In this document: positions 17,765 to 27,371 of the stretch, one piece after another
Layout of the letters: each line of letters begins with the position of its first letter
Position numbering within the stretch: the stretch's first letter is position 1
Source of the DNA: Chthoniobacterales bacterium
Lineage (GTDB): Bacteria; Verrucomicrobiota; Verrucomicrobiia; Chthoniobacterales; DYNR01
Length of the DNA: 64,000 bases
Assembly: GCA_026418675.1 (NCBI GenBank)
Contig: JAOAAX010000007.1
Coordinates: forward strand, 1-64,000
Direction: 5' to 3'
Position numbers and translations under genes: made by a program
The notes under the pieces: generated by a model
Told to the model about the DNA's origin: nothing
Databases searched by the model: none
Seen by the model: only the letters and a program-made list of their open reading frames with translations

Positions 17765-19093
17765 TTGATCGACCCCATCGTTCTCCTCGCTCTCCTTCTC
17801 CTTTTCGTTTTATCATTCATCCTCTTCCATGTCGGTAAGTCTCTTGGCGACATATTTCTCCTCATTCAGCGTCTTGCCAATAGGGACTTTCGCACACTTA
17901 TCCTCATGCCCCCTTTCGGACTCTTCCAAAATACGGTCCGAAACCTTCGTAAAATAACGGAAACCCTCCAGACCTTCTCTTCCCAAATCTCCGATGAAAC
18001 CTTCAACCTTCAGGCCATCCTCAGCAGCATGGCCGAGGGAATTCTCCTCGTAGATTCCTCTCAACGCATCTACCTCTGTAATAATGCATTATTAAACCTC
18101 TTTGATTTCTCCTCTCCCCCTATTGGCAAAACTATTGCCGAAGCCTTCCAGATCGTCGAGCTCCAAAAAGCTATCCGCGAAACCCTCTCCTCCCATTCTC
18201 CCACGACCACATCCTTTTATTTCACAAAGCGCAACGGCCAAACTTTCTATCTTGACGTCCGCTGCAACCCCCTCCGTCTGCCCGAATTCCATGCCTCTCT
18301 CCGCGGCGTTATTGTCGTCTTCCATGACATTACCCAAATTAAAAGAACAGAAGACCTCCGCAAAGATTTCGTCGCGAATGTTACTCACGAATTCAAAACC
18401 CCTCTCTCCATCATCCAAGGCTACGTCGAAACGCTCCAAGAGATAGGCCCATCCAACACCGAACTCTTCCATAAATCCCTCGAAGCGATGCAGAAAAACT
18501 GCCGCCGCCTCAGCCTACTGATAGATGACCTCCTGACTATCTCCCAGCTCGAGCAACGTTCCGTCCAGCTCGAGATCCAGCAAGTTGATCTCTCCCAAGT
18601 CCTCCATCTTGTCCTCGAGCAAACCTTACCAAAAATCCTCGAACAAAATGCAATTCTCTTTACCCTCATCGAGCCAGATGCCAATCTCATCGAAGCCGAC
18701 AGCTTCCGTATCGAGCAGATTTTCCTCAACCTCCTCATGAATGCCCTCCGCTACGCAAAAGTCCCAGGCCGCCAACTCATTATCACTTTCTCGATTCACC
18801 GCACTGAAAACGGCGTAGAAATCTGCTGCAAAGACAATGGACCCGGCATCCCCCTCGAAGACCAACCCCGCATCTTCGAACGTTTCTACCGAATCCAAAA
18901 AAGCCGCGCACGTGCAGACGGCGGAACTGGCCTCGGCCTCGCTATCATCAAAAACATCGCCCTTGCTCACTCCGGCTCCGTAAGCCTCCAGAGCTCTCCG
19001 GACAACGGCGCCAAATTCATCGTCTCGCTCCCCAAAGTCCAGGCAGTTCGCAGATTCAGTCTCCCTTCGATCAATCCAACTACTACGGGATAA
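17765..19093 (+). CDS. PhoR-like membrane sensor histidine kinase
   Basis: 442 residues. The start is TTG 17765; it gives the N-terminal membrane helix (IVLLALLLLFVLSFILF, residues 5-21), and no better start is visible. A short linker and a PAS domain (about 80-195, MAEGILLVDSSQRIYLCNNA) follow. The HisKA helix has H208 (NVTHEFKTPLSIIQGY). HATPase_c follows with N (LLMNALRYA), G1 (CKDNGPGIP), F (IFERFYR) and G2 (GTGLGLAI) boxes. A single N-terminal helix without a large periplasmic domain matches PhoR, which senses through partners. It is co-transcribed with the response regulator. Confidence 0.9.
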   Translation: MIDPIVLLALLLLFVLSFILFHVGKSLGDIFLLIQRLANRDFRTLILMPPFGLFQNTVRNLRKITETLQTFSSQISDETFNLQAILSSMAEGILLVDSSQRIYLCNNALLNLFDFSSPPIGKTIAEAFQIVELQKAIRETLSSHSPTTTSFYFTKRNGQTFYLDVRCNPLRLPEFHASLRGVIVVFHDITQIKRTEDLRKDFVANVTHEFKTPLSIIQGYVETLQEIGPSNTELFHKSLEAMQKNCRRLSLLIDDLLTISQLEQRSVQLEIQQVDLSQVLHLVLEQTLPKILEQNAILFTLIEPDANLIEADSFRIEQIFLNLLMNALRYAKVPGRQLIITFSIHRTENGVEICCKDNGPGIPLEDQPRIFERFYRIQKSRARADGGTGLGLAIIKNIALAHSGSVSLQSSPDNGAKFIVSLPKVQAVRRFSLPSINPTTTG

Positions 19094-19132
19094 CTTGCTC
19101 CTTTGCTTGTTTTCCTTCATCCTAACGGAAAC

Positions 19133-20149
19133 ATGAACTATCTGATTACAGGCGCAACGGGTTTTATTGGTTTCAACGTCCTTCTCAAGCTTCTCGATTC
19201 TTCTCAAAAAGAGGACATTATCATTGCCTGTGTCCGTCACGGAGGCAAACTCCTCTCTCTCCTCAGCGAAGCCAAAATCTATGGCATTCCACCAAAAATC
19301 CACCTCCATGAGTGCTCCGCCGCCGACTGGAACTTCAAAAACTTGCCCCACACTCCGCACGTTTGCATCCACTGCGCAGGCGCGCTTTTCTGTCGGAACA
19401 CAGACGACTACTTCACCATCAATGTTGCGGGAACCCTTCGCTTACTCCAAGCCCTCCCACCGCAAACTTTCCCCATCCTCCTAAGCTCTCAGTCAGCAGT
19501 AGGTCCTTGCTTACCCAATTCCCCTCCGATCCAAGAAGATTTCCCTCCCAACCCCATTAGCTTCTATGGCAAGTCCAAATTGCAGATGGAGCAGGTTGCC
19601 ACTGAGTTTGCTGCTCAGCACAACCGCCCCCTCCTAATCCTCCGTCCACCAACTGTCCTCGGTCCTTGGGATTCCGCAACCCTTCCACTCTTCAAAATTA
19701 TCTCCTCCCCTCTTTGGTTCAAACCCGGCTCTAGAGAAAAATCCCTGAGCTGGATTGCCGCAAGCGACCTTGTCGATGCGATCCTCACCGTCGCTTCTTC
19801 TCCTGCTTCCTCGACCACTCCCAGCGAAATTTACTTCGTCAAATCCGACCCCGACATTACCGACACCTTCCTTCTCAACGAGGCGGGAAAACTCCTAACC
19901 CGCTCCGCTCCTATTCTCAAAATCCCTGATTTCCTCCTCCGACGTGCAATCGCGCTTGCCAAAGCTTTCCCTTCCATCAGCCGTGCCATCCCTAGCCTGA
20001 CTCCTGACCGTGCTCTTGAGCTCCTCCATCCACTCTGGTTGTTGGACGACTCTCGCTTTCGCAAACACTTCTCTTGGCAACCAAAAGCAACCCTCCAAGA
20101 AACCTTAGCTCAAACCCTCGAAAACTACCGCCTCCGCAACCTCCTCTAG
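19133..20149 (+). CDS. NAD-dependent epimerase/dehydratase (extended SDR)
   Basis: 338 residues from ATG 19133, which has GGA five bases upstream and places the Rossmann motif GATGFIG right at the N-terminus. The active-site Ser (LLSSQSAVGP) and YxxxK (YGKSKLQMEQ) are present. LRPPTVLGPWD and the C-terminal WQPKATLQETLAQTLENY complete an extended short-chain dehydrogenase. These act on nucleotide sugars, steroids or similar alcohol/ketone substrates with NAD(P). The specific substrate cannot be read from the sequence. It lies 39 bp after the sensor kinase and may be in the same transcript. Confidence 0.8.
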   Translation: MNYLITGATGFIGFNVLLKLLDSSQKEDIIIACVRHGGKLLSLLSEAKIYGIPPKIHLHECSAADWNFKNLPHTPHVCIHCAGALFCRNTDDYFTINVAGTLRLLQALPPQTFPILLSSQSAVGPCLPNSPPIQEDFPPNPISFYGKSKLQMEQVATEFAAQHNRPLLILRPPTVLGPWDSATLPLFKIISSPLWFKPGSREKSLSWIAASDLVDAILTVASSPASSTTPSEIYFVKSDPDITDTFLLNEAGKLLTRSAPILKIPDFLLRRAIALAKAFPSISRAIPSLTPDRALELLHPLWLLDDSRFRKHFSWQPKATLQETLAQTLENYRLRNLL

Positions 20150-20167
20150 CTCGTTATTGCCTCTACT

Positions 20168-22909
20168 TTATCCAGTCGTCCGCAACCCACTAGCAATCGC
20201 GTTCACCGAAAGCGTCAGCGCAAGTTGTAGCCGCTCCGCCTCCTTTGGGTCTTCCCGCAGCGCTTGCCGCCATTCCCGCAGAAGCTTTACCTGCGCCTCG
20301 TGCAAACGCCGCAGCGTCGGTGCACGCAACTCCAACGTCTTCGCCATCCGCGGACGCCGCTCTGCCAATGGCGAACCATACGCACGCTCAATCCACTGCA
20401 AGGCTTTCTCTCTCTCCCTCTCAATCATCCCAAGGAACTTCTCTCTCAATCCCGAGTCCTCCACCAGCCCCGCATACTGACGGAATATCTCCGGCTCGCT
20501 ACTCGTCAAACTCGACTCAATGTTCGTCAAAGCATAATGAGCAAAGGGCCAGCTCCGGAGCAGTTGGGCAAGTTTGCCGAACTCCTCCTCGCTCAACGAA
20601 TCCAGCGCCGACCCAACCCCATACCACCCTGGAAGATAAAACCGACTCTGATTCCAGCTAAAAACCCATGGAATTGCGCGAAGGTCTTCCAGGCTTGCAG
20701 CTCCAGTGCGTCGCGTCGGCCGCGAGCCAATTCGGCAAATCTCCAGTGCATCAATCGGAGTAGCCTGCCGATAGAATTGCAAAAAACCCTCCTCTTCAAT
20801 CAACGCCCGATAAGCCCGACGGCTCTGTTGTGCCATCTTCTCCATCAGCTCATGGGCCCTGCGGCGCTCCATCCGATAGGGGGTCAACACCTGAGCCCCA
20901 CCCGCCGTTCGGTTTTCCTCCCCGTGCTCCCTCTCCATCCGCCGATTGCGAAATGTCGTTGCAGCTACTCCAGCAAGCAAAAGCTCCAGGTTATAGGCTG
21001 CTGTTTCCAGATTTGCATACTTCTGCGCTACCGTCTCGCCTTGCTCTGTCAACCGAATCGCCCCCGTCAGCGAACCCGTCGGAAGAGCCTCCAGAAAGCG
21101 ATTCGTCGGCCCCGCTCCCCGGCTAACCGTTCCTCCTCGCCCATGAAAGAAGCAGATCCGAATCCCACGCTCCTTCGCAAAATTAGCGATCCGCCGTTGC
21201 GCCGTATGCAATGCCCATTGACTTGCCAGAATGCTCCCATCCTTGCAACTATCGCTGTAGCCAACCATCACTTGTTGGCAGAGCATTCCCCTCCCTTCTC
21301 GCTCCTGCTTCCACTCCAGCGTCGCCCGCGTCGTCGGATGTTCCAAAAATTCCATCAAAATCCCAGCGCCCCCCTCTAAATCCGCAATCGTTTCAAACAG
21401 CGGCACCACCTGAAACGCACACGCCAATTGCCCCTTCCGCACTCGGCAAAGCCCGGCTTCTCGTGCAAGAACGTAGACCTCCAGCAAATCCGACACCGAT
21501 TTCGTCATGCTGACTATAAGCGAACCTAACCCGTCATGCCCGTATCGCTGCAAGTGCTCATAGAGAACCGCATAACAGTCCAGCACGGCTTGCGCTTCCG
21601 CCCCCTCCGGCCTGACACCCTTCGGCAAAAACGGTCGCGGCGTCTGCAATTCCTCCTCCAAAAACTCCCTCCTCCGCTCATCCCCCCATTCCTCAACATA
21701 CGCCCTCCCAGGCAGTCCGGCCGCTTCAAGAATTTGCCCCATCGCTTGACGATGAAACCAACTATTCTGCCGAATGTCCAAATTCGCAAGGTGAAACCCA
21801 AACGTCTCGGCTACTCGAATCGCGGGAAAAACATCCCCCTCCGCAAGGCGGGTCGCTCCGATCTTCCGCAATCCCCGCTCCAGCAAACGCAACTCCGCTT
21901 GCAATTCCCGGGCATTCCTATATTTCCGTCCCTCCCCGTTTTTTTCCTCATCCACTTCTGGCAGGCGTTCCAAAATACGCGACACAACCCAACGCCACGG
22001 CTCTTCCACCTCTTCCGGAACCGTCCCGAACACCGCAGTAAAATCCCCCTCTCCATCCTCAATTCGTTCCGTCAGCGATAAGACCCCATACAAACGCTCC
22101 AAGCTCCTCCGTTGCACGCGTAATGCTTCCTGCCGAAGCTCTCGCAGCGTCTCCCGGGTTACCTCCGCTGTCACCAACGGATGGCCATCGCGGTCTCCAC
22201 CCACCCACGTCCCAAAACGAAGCTCCGGCTTCACCCGCCCGCTCAAAAAACCCTCCGCCGAATAACCTGCCAATTCTAGCGCCTCCACCAGCCGCTCATC
22301 CAACCTCCTCAAAACCGAAGGATAAACTTCCGTCAAGTAATACAGAATGTTCCGCCGCTCATCGGCAATCGTTGGCCGCTTCTGGTGCGTCTCGCCTGTC
22401 CTCCAAAGCCGTTCCAATGCAATACAGACCTCTCGCCGCAACCGCTGGAGCGAAATCTCACTTCTCGCAAAGTTCAATTTCTGGATCAACCCATGCAGAA
22501 CTCGATGTTGCTCGAGCACACTAAGCCGTTTCGCCTCCGTAGGATGCGCCGTCAAAACTGGCTCCACGGAAACTTGTCCCAGAATTTCTTCCACCTCCTC
22601 CTGCGATGCACCTGCTTCCCGCATCCCCCCGATCACCGCTCCCCATAAACCTCGTTCCGCCCCAAGTCCCCCTCGATCCTCCCGCAAAGTCCGGTAAAAT
22701 CCTGCCACATTCTCCTCCACCAAATTCAATAACTGGAAACGGATTGAGCTCTCTTGCCAGAAAAATGGCTCTTCGGCAACTTCTACCTTTCCACTATCAA
22801 ACCTCAAACTCCGCATCACCTCGCCCAACGCATCCCAGAGAAAATCCACATCGCGTTCAATCCGCGTTAATCCTTCCTCTAAGAGCTTCCGATCTAATTC
22901 TCTTTGCAT
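20168..22909 (-). CDS. ppc: Phosphoenolpyruvate carboxylase
   Basis: 913 residues, the normal length. It carboxylates PEP with bicarbonate to oxaloacetate, refilling the TCA cycle. Family signatures are intact: VLTAHPTEAKR with the catalytic His, WVGGDRDGHPLVT, GYSDSCKDGSILAS, FFHGRGGTVSRGAGP with the mobile-loop glycines, and the C-terminal end ASGLRTTG. AGGA lies six bases before the ATG. It follows mnmG on the same strand with a 113-bp gap and converges on the epimerase gene with only 18 bp between. Confidence 0.96.
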   Translation of the reverse strand: MQRELDRKLLEEGLTRIERDVDFLWDALGEVMRSLRFDSGKVEVAEEPFFWQESSIRFQLLNLVEENVAGFYRTLREDRGGLGAERGLWGAVIGGMREAGASQEEVEEILGQVSVEPVLTAHPTEAKRLSVLEQHRVLHGLIQKLNFARSEISLQRLRREVCIALERLWRTGETHQKRPTIADERRNILYYLTEVYPSVLRRLDERLVEALELAGYSAEGFLSGRVKPELRFGTWVGGDRDGHPLVTAEVTRETLRELRQEALRVQRRSLERLYGVLSLTERIEDGEGDFTAVFGTVPEEVEEPWRWVVSRILERLPEVDEEKNGEGRKYRNARELQAELRLLERGLRKIGATRLAEGDVFPAIRVAETFGFHLANLDIRQNSWFHRQAMGQILEAAGLPGRAYVEEWGDERRREFLEEELQTPRPFLPKGVRPEGAEAQAVLDCYAVLYEHLQRYGHDGLGSLIVSMTKSVSDLLEVYVLAREAGLCRVRKGQLACAFQVVPLFETIADLEGGAGILMEFLEHPTTRATLEWKQEREGRGMLCQQVMVGYSDSCKDGSILASQWALHTAQRRIANFAKERGIRICFFHGRGGTVSRGAGPTNRFLEALPTGSLTGAIRLTEQGETVAQKYANLETAAYNLELLLAGVAATTFRNRRMEREHGEENRTAGGAQVLTPYRMERRRAHELMEKMAQQSRRAYRALIEEEGFLQFYRQATPIDALEICRIGSRPTRRTGAASLEDLRAIPWVFSWNQSRFYLPGWYGVGSALDSLSEEEFGKLAQLLRSWPFAHYALTNIESSLTSSEPEIFRQYAGLVEDSGLREKFLGMIEREREKALQWIERAYGSPLAERRPRMAKTLELRAPTLRRLHEAQVKLLREWRQALREDPKEAERLQLALTLSVNAIASGLRTTG

Positions 22910-23018
22910 GGATTTCCTACGTCTCCGCCTTTTTTATCCCTTGCCAATAGAAAATTGCAAGACGCTTTACAAAAATTTCAGCCCTGGTTTGTCCATTGTT
23001 GTCTTACTGCCCAAAATA

Positions 23019-23034
23019 TGTTTCACGTGGAACA
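23019..23034. other. parS: parS chromosome-partition site 1
   Basis: TGTTTCACGTGGAACA, whose reverse complement TGTTCCACGTGAAACA is the Bacillus-type ParB-binding consensus. It overlaps the stop codon of mnmG. parS sites cluster near replication origins; parA and parB are not in the window. Confidence 0.85.
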
Positions 23035-24915
23035 ATTGCTGCGCTCCCGAAGCCGGCGCTCGGTTTCAATCCAAATGGCCAGTAAAGCAACGTCTGCCGG
23101 CGTAACCCCGCTTATCCTCCCCGCTTGCCCAAGCGTCTCCGGCCGAATTTGCGCTAACTTCTGCGCCGCTTCCAGCCGCAAGCCCCGAATTTTGCTATAA
23201 TCTATTGTTGCAGGAATCCGCCGATCCTCTTGCCGCTTTGCACGCTCCACCTCCATCTCCTGCCGCTCAATATAGCCCGCATATTTCACGTCCGTCTCTA
23301 CCCCTTCCCAAATCTCAGCGTGAAATTTTTCGCGAATCTCCTGTGGCAGCCGCCGGTAAGTATTCTCTGGCCGCTTAAGCCACTGCTCAAGTAGAATCCC
23401 ATCGCATTTTGCTTCCCGCAGAAAATCCAACAGCCGCCTCCGCTGCTCCTGCTTTTCCAAAAATGTCCTGCGGCGTTCCTCACATGCCAGCCCCGCTTCA
23501 ATCGCAAACGGGGTAAGGCGTTCATCCGCATTGTCCTGCCGAAGAAGTAAACGATATTCCGCACGGCTGCTAAACATCCGATATGGCTCATTCGTCCCAC
23601 GCACGGTCAGATCATCCACCATCACTCCAAGGTAAGCTTGCGAACGCAGCGGCACAAACTCGGGTTCCCCCCGCAATTTCCGAGCTGCATTGATCCCAGC
23701 AACTATCCCTTGGCCGGCTGCCTCCTCATACCCCGATGTTCCATTGATCTGCCCGGCCAAGTAAAGCCCGCCTATCTTCTTCGTCTCCAGAGTCCGATAC
23801 AATTGCGTCGGTGGACAATAATCGTATTCCACCGCATAGCCAGGGCGCAGGATTTCACATCGCTCAAGCCCAGGAATGCTTTGGAGAAAAGCAAGCTGCA
23901 CCTCATACGGAAGACTCGTTGATACACCGTTGACGTAATATTCGTCCGTATGCCGTCCCTCCGGCTCAAGAAAAATTAAATGCCGCTCCTTCTCCGCAAA
24001 CCGAACCACTTTGTCCTCAATCGAAGGACAATACCGCGGCCCGATCCCTTCAATAATCCCCGCATAGAGCGGGGAGCGATCCAGATTGCTGCGGATGATC
24101 TCATGCGTCCGCTGTGTCGTCTGCGTCAGCCAACAGGGCAATTGTTTCACGTGGAACATCCCGCCTCGCCAGAAATTCAGAGTAAAAAGCTCCCCCTCCC
24201 CCTTCTCCAACGTATGCACAAGATAGCTGAAATTCGGCGGCGGCTCGTCTCCCTCTTGCCTCTCCATCCGCGAAAAATCAAGGCTCCTTCCCAGCAGGCG
24301 CGCCGGCGTCCCCGTCTTAAACCGCTGCACTTCCAAACCTAGCCGCCGCAGGCAATCGCTGAAGTTCGAGGAAGCATCGCCCATTCTCCCGCCGACCTGT
24401 TGCGTCAGCCCCACGTGCAGTAAGCCGCGCAGGAAAGTCCCGGTCGTAACAATTGCCGCACGACACGGAAACGTCACCCCGATCGCTGTAACCACCCCAC
24501 GAACCGCATCGTTTTCGACGAGAAGATCCACAACGTTAGCCTGCTTTAAGTCCAGATTCGGCAACTTTTCCAGCACTGCCTTCATCCGGAATTGATACGC
24601 TTTCTTATCACATTGTGCGCGTGGTGCTCGCACGCTAGGCCCTTTGCTCGCATTGAGCATCCGAAATTGGATTCCTGTCGCGTCAGTATTAAGTCCCATC
24701 AATCCTCCCAGCGCATCTACCTCCCGAACTATGGTGCCTTTCGCTAGCCCACCTATGGCAGGATTGCACGACATCTGCGTAATCGTATCGGCATTCTGGG
24801 TCAGCAGCAGAGTTTGGCACCCCAAACGAGCACAAGCAGCGGCGGCTTCCACCCCCGCATGGCCGGCTCCAATCACCACCACATCATACCTCTTCGGATA
24901 AACAAACTGCGACAT
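23023..24915 (-). CDS. mnmG: tRNA uridine-5-carboxymethylaminomethyl modification enzyme MnmG
   Basis: 630 residues. With MnmE, it installs the cmnm5 group on the wobble uridine of tRNAs. The FAD-binding Rossmann motif [13 protein letters not shown] is near residue 11. [11 protein letters not shown], the central FAD domain and the C-terminal helical domain ([21 protein letters not shown]) are typical. Two perfect parS sequences are embedded: one encodes MFHVKQ in the middle and one forms the last codons and stop. mnmE is not in the window. mnmG next to parS or parAB is a common origin-proximal arrangement. Confidence 0.96.
   Translation of the reverse strand: MSQFVYPKRYDVVVIGAGHAGVEAAAACARLGCQTLLLTQNADTITQMSCNPAIGGLAKGTIVREVDALGGLMGLNTDATGIQFRMLNASKGPSVRAPRAQCDKKAYQFRMKAVLEKLPNLDLKQANVVDLLVENDAVRGVVTAIGVTFPCRAAIVTTGTFLRGLLHVGLTQQVGGRMGDASSNFSDCLRRLGLEVQRFKTGTPARLLGRSLDFSRMERQEGDEPPPNFSYLVHTLEKGEGELFTLNFWRGGMFHVKQLPCWLTQTTQRTHEIIRSNLDRSPLYAGIIEGIGPRYCPSIEDKVVRFAEKERHLIFLEPEGRHTDEYYVNGVSTSLPYEVQLAFLQSIPGLERCEILRPGYAVEYDYCPPTQLYRTLETKKIGGLYLAGQINGTSGYEEAAGQGIVAGINAARKLRGEPEFVPLRSQAYLGVMVDDLTVRGTNEPYRMFSSRAEYRLLLRQDNADERLTPFAIEAGLACEERRRTFLEKQEQRRRLLDFLREAKCDGILLEQWLKRPENTYRRLPQEIREKFHAEIWEGVETDVKYAGYIERQEMEVERAKRQEDRRIPATIDYSKIRGLRLEAAQKLAQIRPETLGQAGRISGVTPADVALLAIWIETERRLRERSNCST
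24143..24158. other. parS: parS chromosome-partition site 2, inside mnmG
   Basis: A second perfect TGTTTCACGTGGAACA, 1124 bp from the first and in the same orientation. It is read through as Met-Phe-His-Val-Lys-Gln in MnmG. A ParB site retained inside a coding sequence indicates selection on the DNA motif. Confidence 0.85.
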
Positions 24916-25003
24916 CCCTAAAACAAATCTTTTTAAGTCATAAAAACTTGCAGCCCCAGTTCAAAAATTCAACTTTCCTCACAAAAAAAATGCAACAATC
25001 CAC

Positions 25004-25032
25004 TTGCCAAATACCTCTTTCTCGCTTAGGAT
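25004..25032 (+). promoter_or_regulatory. Promoter of tRNA-Ser
   Basis: TTGCCA (25004-25009), a 17-bp spacer and TAGGAT (25027-25032). Transcription would start about 5 bases before the mature tRNA at 25044. Confidence 0.5.
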
Positions 25033-25043
25033 TGAATCTCTCC

Positions 25044-25134
25044 GGATGGGTGACAGAGTGGTCGATTGTGCACGCCTGGAGAGCGTGTGTGCCCTAATAC
25101 GGCACCGCGGGTTCGAATCCCGCCCCATCCGCCA
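25044..25134 (+). tRNA. tRNA-Ser, anticodon GGA
   Basis: 91 nt including an encoded CCA. The acceptor stem GGATGGG (25044-25050) pairs with CCCATCC (25124-25130), with G as discriminator. The anticodon stem GCACGC/GCGTGT encloses the loop CTGGAGA, so the anticodon is GGA (serine, UCC/UCU codons). The long variable arm GTGCC...GGCAC and the T-loop GGTTCGAATCC confirm a type II serine tRNA. Confidence 0.95.
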
Positions 25135-25262
25135 TTCCTCTTTACCCCCCCTATGCCGGCTTCTCGTCCCTGAGCTGCCAAACCGTCCCCAGTCTTATCT
25201 TTATTGCGCCCATAACGCGTCCGGCTGTTAGCTACACCAGCTTACCCGTCCAGCGCCCTCCC

Positions 25263-26576
25263 TCAAGCCGGAGAATTCCCTGGCGAATTCGCTGGCCAAA
25301 CGGCAAACGGCAAAAGCGGATGCTGCACCCGCCGGGGAACCGTGGCAACAGCTATCACAGAATCCGTATCGTATTCCAGCGAATGCACTTTCCCCTCTCG
25401 ATGCAACAAAGCTACAAGATCGGATCGGGCAAGTGGTATGCGCATTTGCAGCGAAACAGAGTCCCTTGCCGCAAGCTCGGAAATTCGCTCAATCAATTCC
25501 TCCATTCCTTCCCCGGTCAAAATACTTACAAAGACAGCATTTGAAAATCGTGACCGCAGCAAAATCCGCATCGAGGTATCATTCCGTTCCCGCAACTTGT
25601 CCATTTTGTTGCAGACAATCAGAACTTCCTTGTTCCCAGCACCTAACTCGTTGAGAACGTTTACCGTCGTCTCGTAGAATTCAAACACCCGCGGATGCGA
25701 AGCATCCAAAACGTGGATCAGAAAATCCGCATACACCGCTTCCTCTAAGGTTGCATGGAATGCTTCCACAAGCAGATGGGGAAGCTTCCGGACAAAACCA
25801 ACCGTATCCGTCAGAAGCAACGGCTGGTGATTCGGGAGCAAAACTTTGCGCGTCGTCGTATCGAGCGTAGCAAAAAGCTTGTCCTCCACCAAAACATTCG
25901 CACCCGTTAACCGGTTGAGCAGCGACGACTTTCCGGCATTCGTATAGCCTACTATTGCCGCAGTCGGAACAGGTGTGCGCAAGCGGTCCTTGCGTTGCGT
26001 CGCTCGTGCACGCCGCACCTCCTCCAGCTCCTTCTTAAGCCGATCAATTTGCTCCCGAATCCTGCGCCGGTCAAGCTCAAGCTGGGTTTCGCCTTCCCCT
26101 TTCGTTCCAATCCCGCCAGCTTGCTGGCCAAGGTGTGTCCAAGCACGTGTCAGCCGTGGTAACGAATACGTCAACCGCGCCAGCTCGATCTGGATTCGGG
26201 CCTCCCGCGTTTGAGCCCGCTGCGCAAAAATGTCCAGGATTACCTCCTGGCGGTCAATCACCGCACGCTTCGTCAGTGCCTCCCAGTTGCGTTGCTGGGC
26301 CGGTGTAAGCTCGTTGTCGAATATGACTATGTTGCATCCCAATTCCGCAGCGATATCCCGCACTTCCTCCGCTTTCCCTTTCCCTATCAGATACTTCGGC
26401 TGCGGTTCTCGCGCACGAATCAGCTGGCTCCCCCCAATCGGAACCCCAAGGGTTTGCACCAGTTCACGCAATTCTTCCAGGAGATCCTTGGCTCCTTCCT
26501 CCTCCTCCTTCCCAAATGCTACGCCAATCAGTAGCGCCTTGTCCTCTTCAAATTGGCTCCGTGGCGGCTCAAACAT
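25263..26576 (-). CDS. hflX: Ribosome-associated GTPase HflX
   Basis: 437 residues from ATG 26576, with GGGA upstream; an in-frame TTG at 26585 is less likely. The N-terminal HflX domain has the characteristic LIGKGKAEEV and VIFDNELTPAQQRNWE. It is followed by a coiled-coil linker with GGIGTKGEGETQLELDRR and then the GTPase domain: G1 GYTNAGKSS, G2/G3 region TLDTTTRK and DTVGF, G4 NKMD. HflX splits stalled or stress-arrested 70S ribosomes. It is the third gene of tpiA-ispD-hflX on the minus strand, 54 bp after ispD. Confidence 0.94.
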   Translation of the reverse strand: MFEPPRSQFEEDKALLIGVAFGKEEEEGAKDLLEELRELVQTLGVPIGGSQLIRAREPQPKYLIGKGKAEEVRDIAAELGCNIVIFDNELTPAQQRNWEALTKRAVIDRQEVILDIFAQRAQTREARIQIELARLTYSLPRLTRAWTHLGQQAGGIGTKGEGETQLELDRRRIREQIDRLKKELEEVRRARATQRKDRLRTPVPTAAIVGYTNAGKSSLLNRLTGANVLVEDKLFATLDTTTRKVLLPNHQPLLLTDTVGFVRKLPHLLVEAFHATLEEAVYADFLIHVLDASHPRVFEFYETTVNVLNELGAGNKEVLIVCNKMDKLRERNDTSMRILLRSRFSNAVFVSILTGEGMEELIERISELAARDSVSLQMRIPLARSDLVALLHREGKVHSLEYDTDSVIAVATVPRRVQHPLLPFAVWPANSPGNSPA

Positions 26577-26630
26577 CGTTCCCAATCAAAACTCTCGAAA
26601 AAATTATTAAAAGATAAATTAATCCTTTTT

Positions 26631-27350
26631 TTACTTTTTATTATGGATAGATAGGTAGATTTCCGCGAGTTGGAAATCGGTGGGGTAAGTGATTTTTGGA
26701 TTCCATTCCGGGGTGGCAAGGATGTGGGCACGATACCCTGCCATGAGCATTGCGGAGGTCTCATCAGTAGGAAGGAATCCTTTGGCGAGAGCTTCCTGCA
26801 GGGCGTTATAGAGGACTGCAGCCGGGAAGACTTGCGGTGTCTGCATTCGCCAAAGGTTCTCGCGGGGCACGTTCTCGCTCACTCGCAATTCCCCGTTTGC
26901 CCGGATGAGGGTATCGGTTAGCGGCTCAGCACAGGCAGCTCCTCCAAATCTCTCCGCTAGTTGATATGCGGCTTCGATTGTTTCCGGTCGGATCAGCGGA
27001 CGAGCTGCATCGTGAACTGCTACGAGGCATTCTCGTCGGGGCAGGGCTTCGATTCCGGCGAGCACGGAGTGAACTCGTTCCGCTCCGCCGACAACTACCT
27101 GCACCGATTCAAACCCTTGCTCGTGGCAAATTTCCTTCATTCGTTCAAGATTCCTCTTGGAGCCGACGAGCACAAGTGCCGAAAGTCTATCAACGGCGGC
27201 AAATCTCCGAATGCTATGGAGGAAAAGCGGCTGGCCACCGAGGGCAGCGAGTGATTTATCAAAACCCATGCGCTGAGAGCTACCTCCGGCAACTACAATT
27301 GCAGCTCTGGGCAAGTGCTCATTTGGGTGGGGGGAAGGGGAGAGGGACAC
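26631..27350 (-). CDS. ispD: 2-C-methyl-D-erythritol 4-phosphate cytidylyltransferase
   Basis: 239 residues; the third step of the non-mevalonate isoprenoid pathway (CTP + MEP to CDP-ME). The nucleotide-binding loop VVAGGSSQRMGFDKSL, with its Gly-rich turn and Arg/Lys, is near the N-terminus. VAVHDAARPLI and RMQTPQVF are also signatures. The start is GTG 27350, 21 bp after the tpiA stop; no well-placed Shine-Dalgarno is visible, so coupling to tpiA translation is possible. Confidence 0.93.
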   Translation of the reverse strand: MSLSPSPHPNEHLPRAAIVVAGGSSQRMGFDKSLAALGGQPLFLHSIRRFAAVDRLSALVLVGSKRNLERMKEICHEQGFESVQVVVGGAERVHSVLAGIEALPRRECLVAVHDAARPLIRPETIEAAYQLAERFGGAACAEPLTDTLIRANGELRVSENVPRENLWRMQTPQVFPAAVLYNALQEALAKGFLPTDETSAMLMAGYRAHILATPEWNPKITYPTDFQLAEIYLSIHNKK

Positions 27351-27371
27351 CTTTTTTGAGAGCTACGTCGT

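Noticed and set aside
19103..19132. Ten extra N-terminal codons on the epimerase
   Set aside because: The ATG at 19133 has a better ribosome site and puts the Rossmann motif at the usual N-terminal position.
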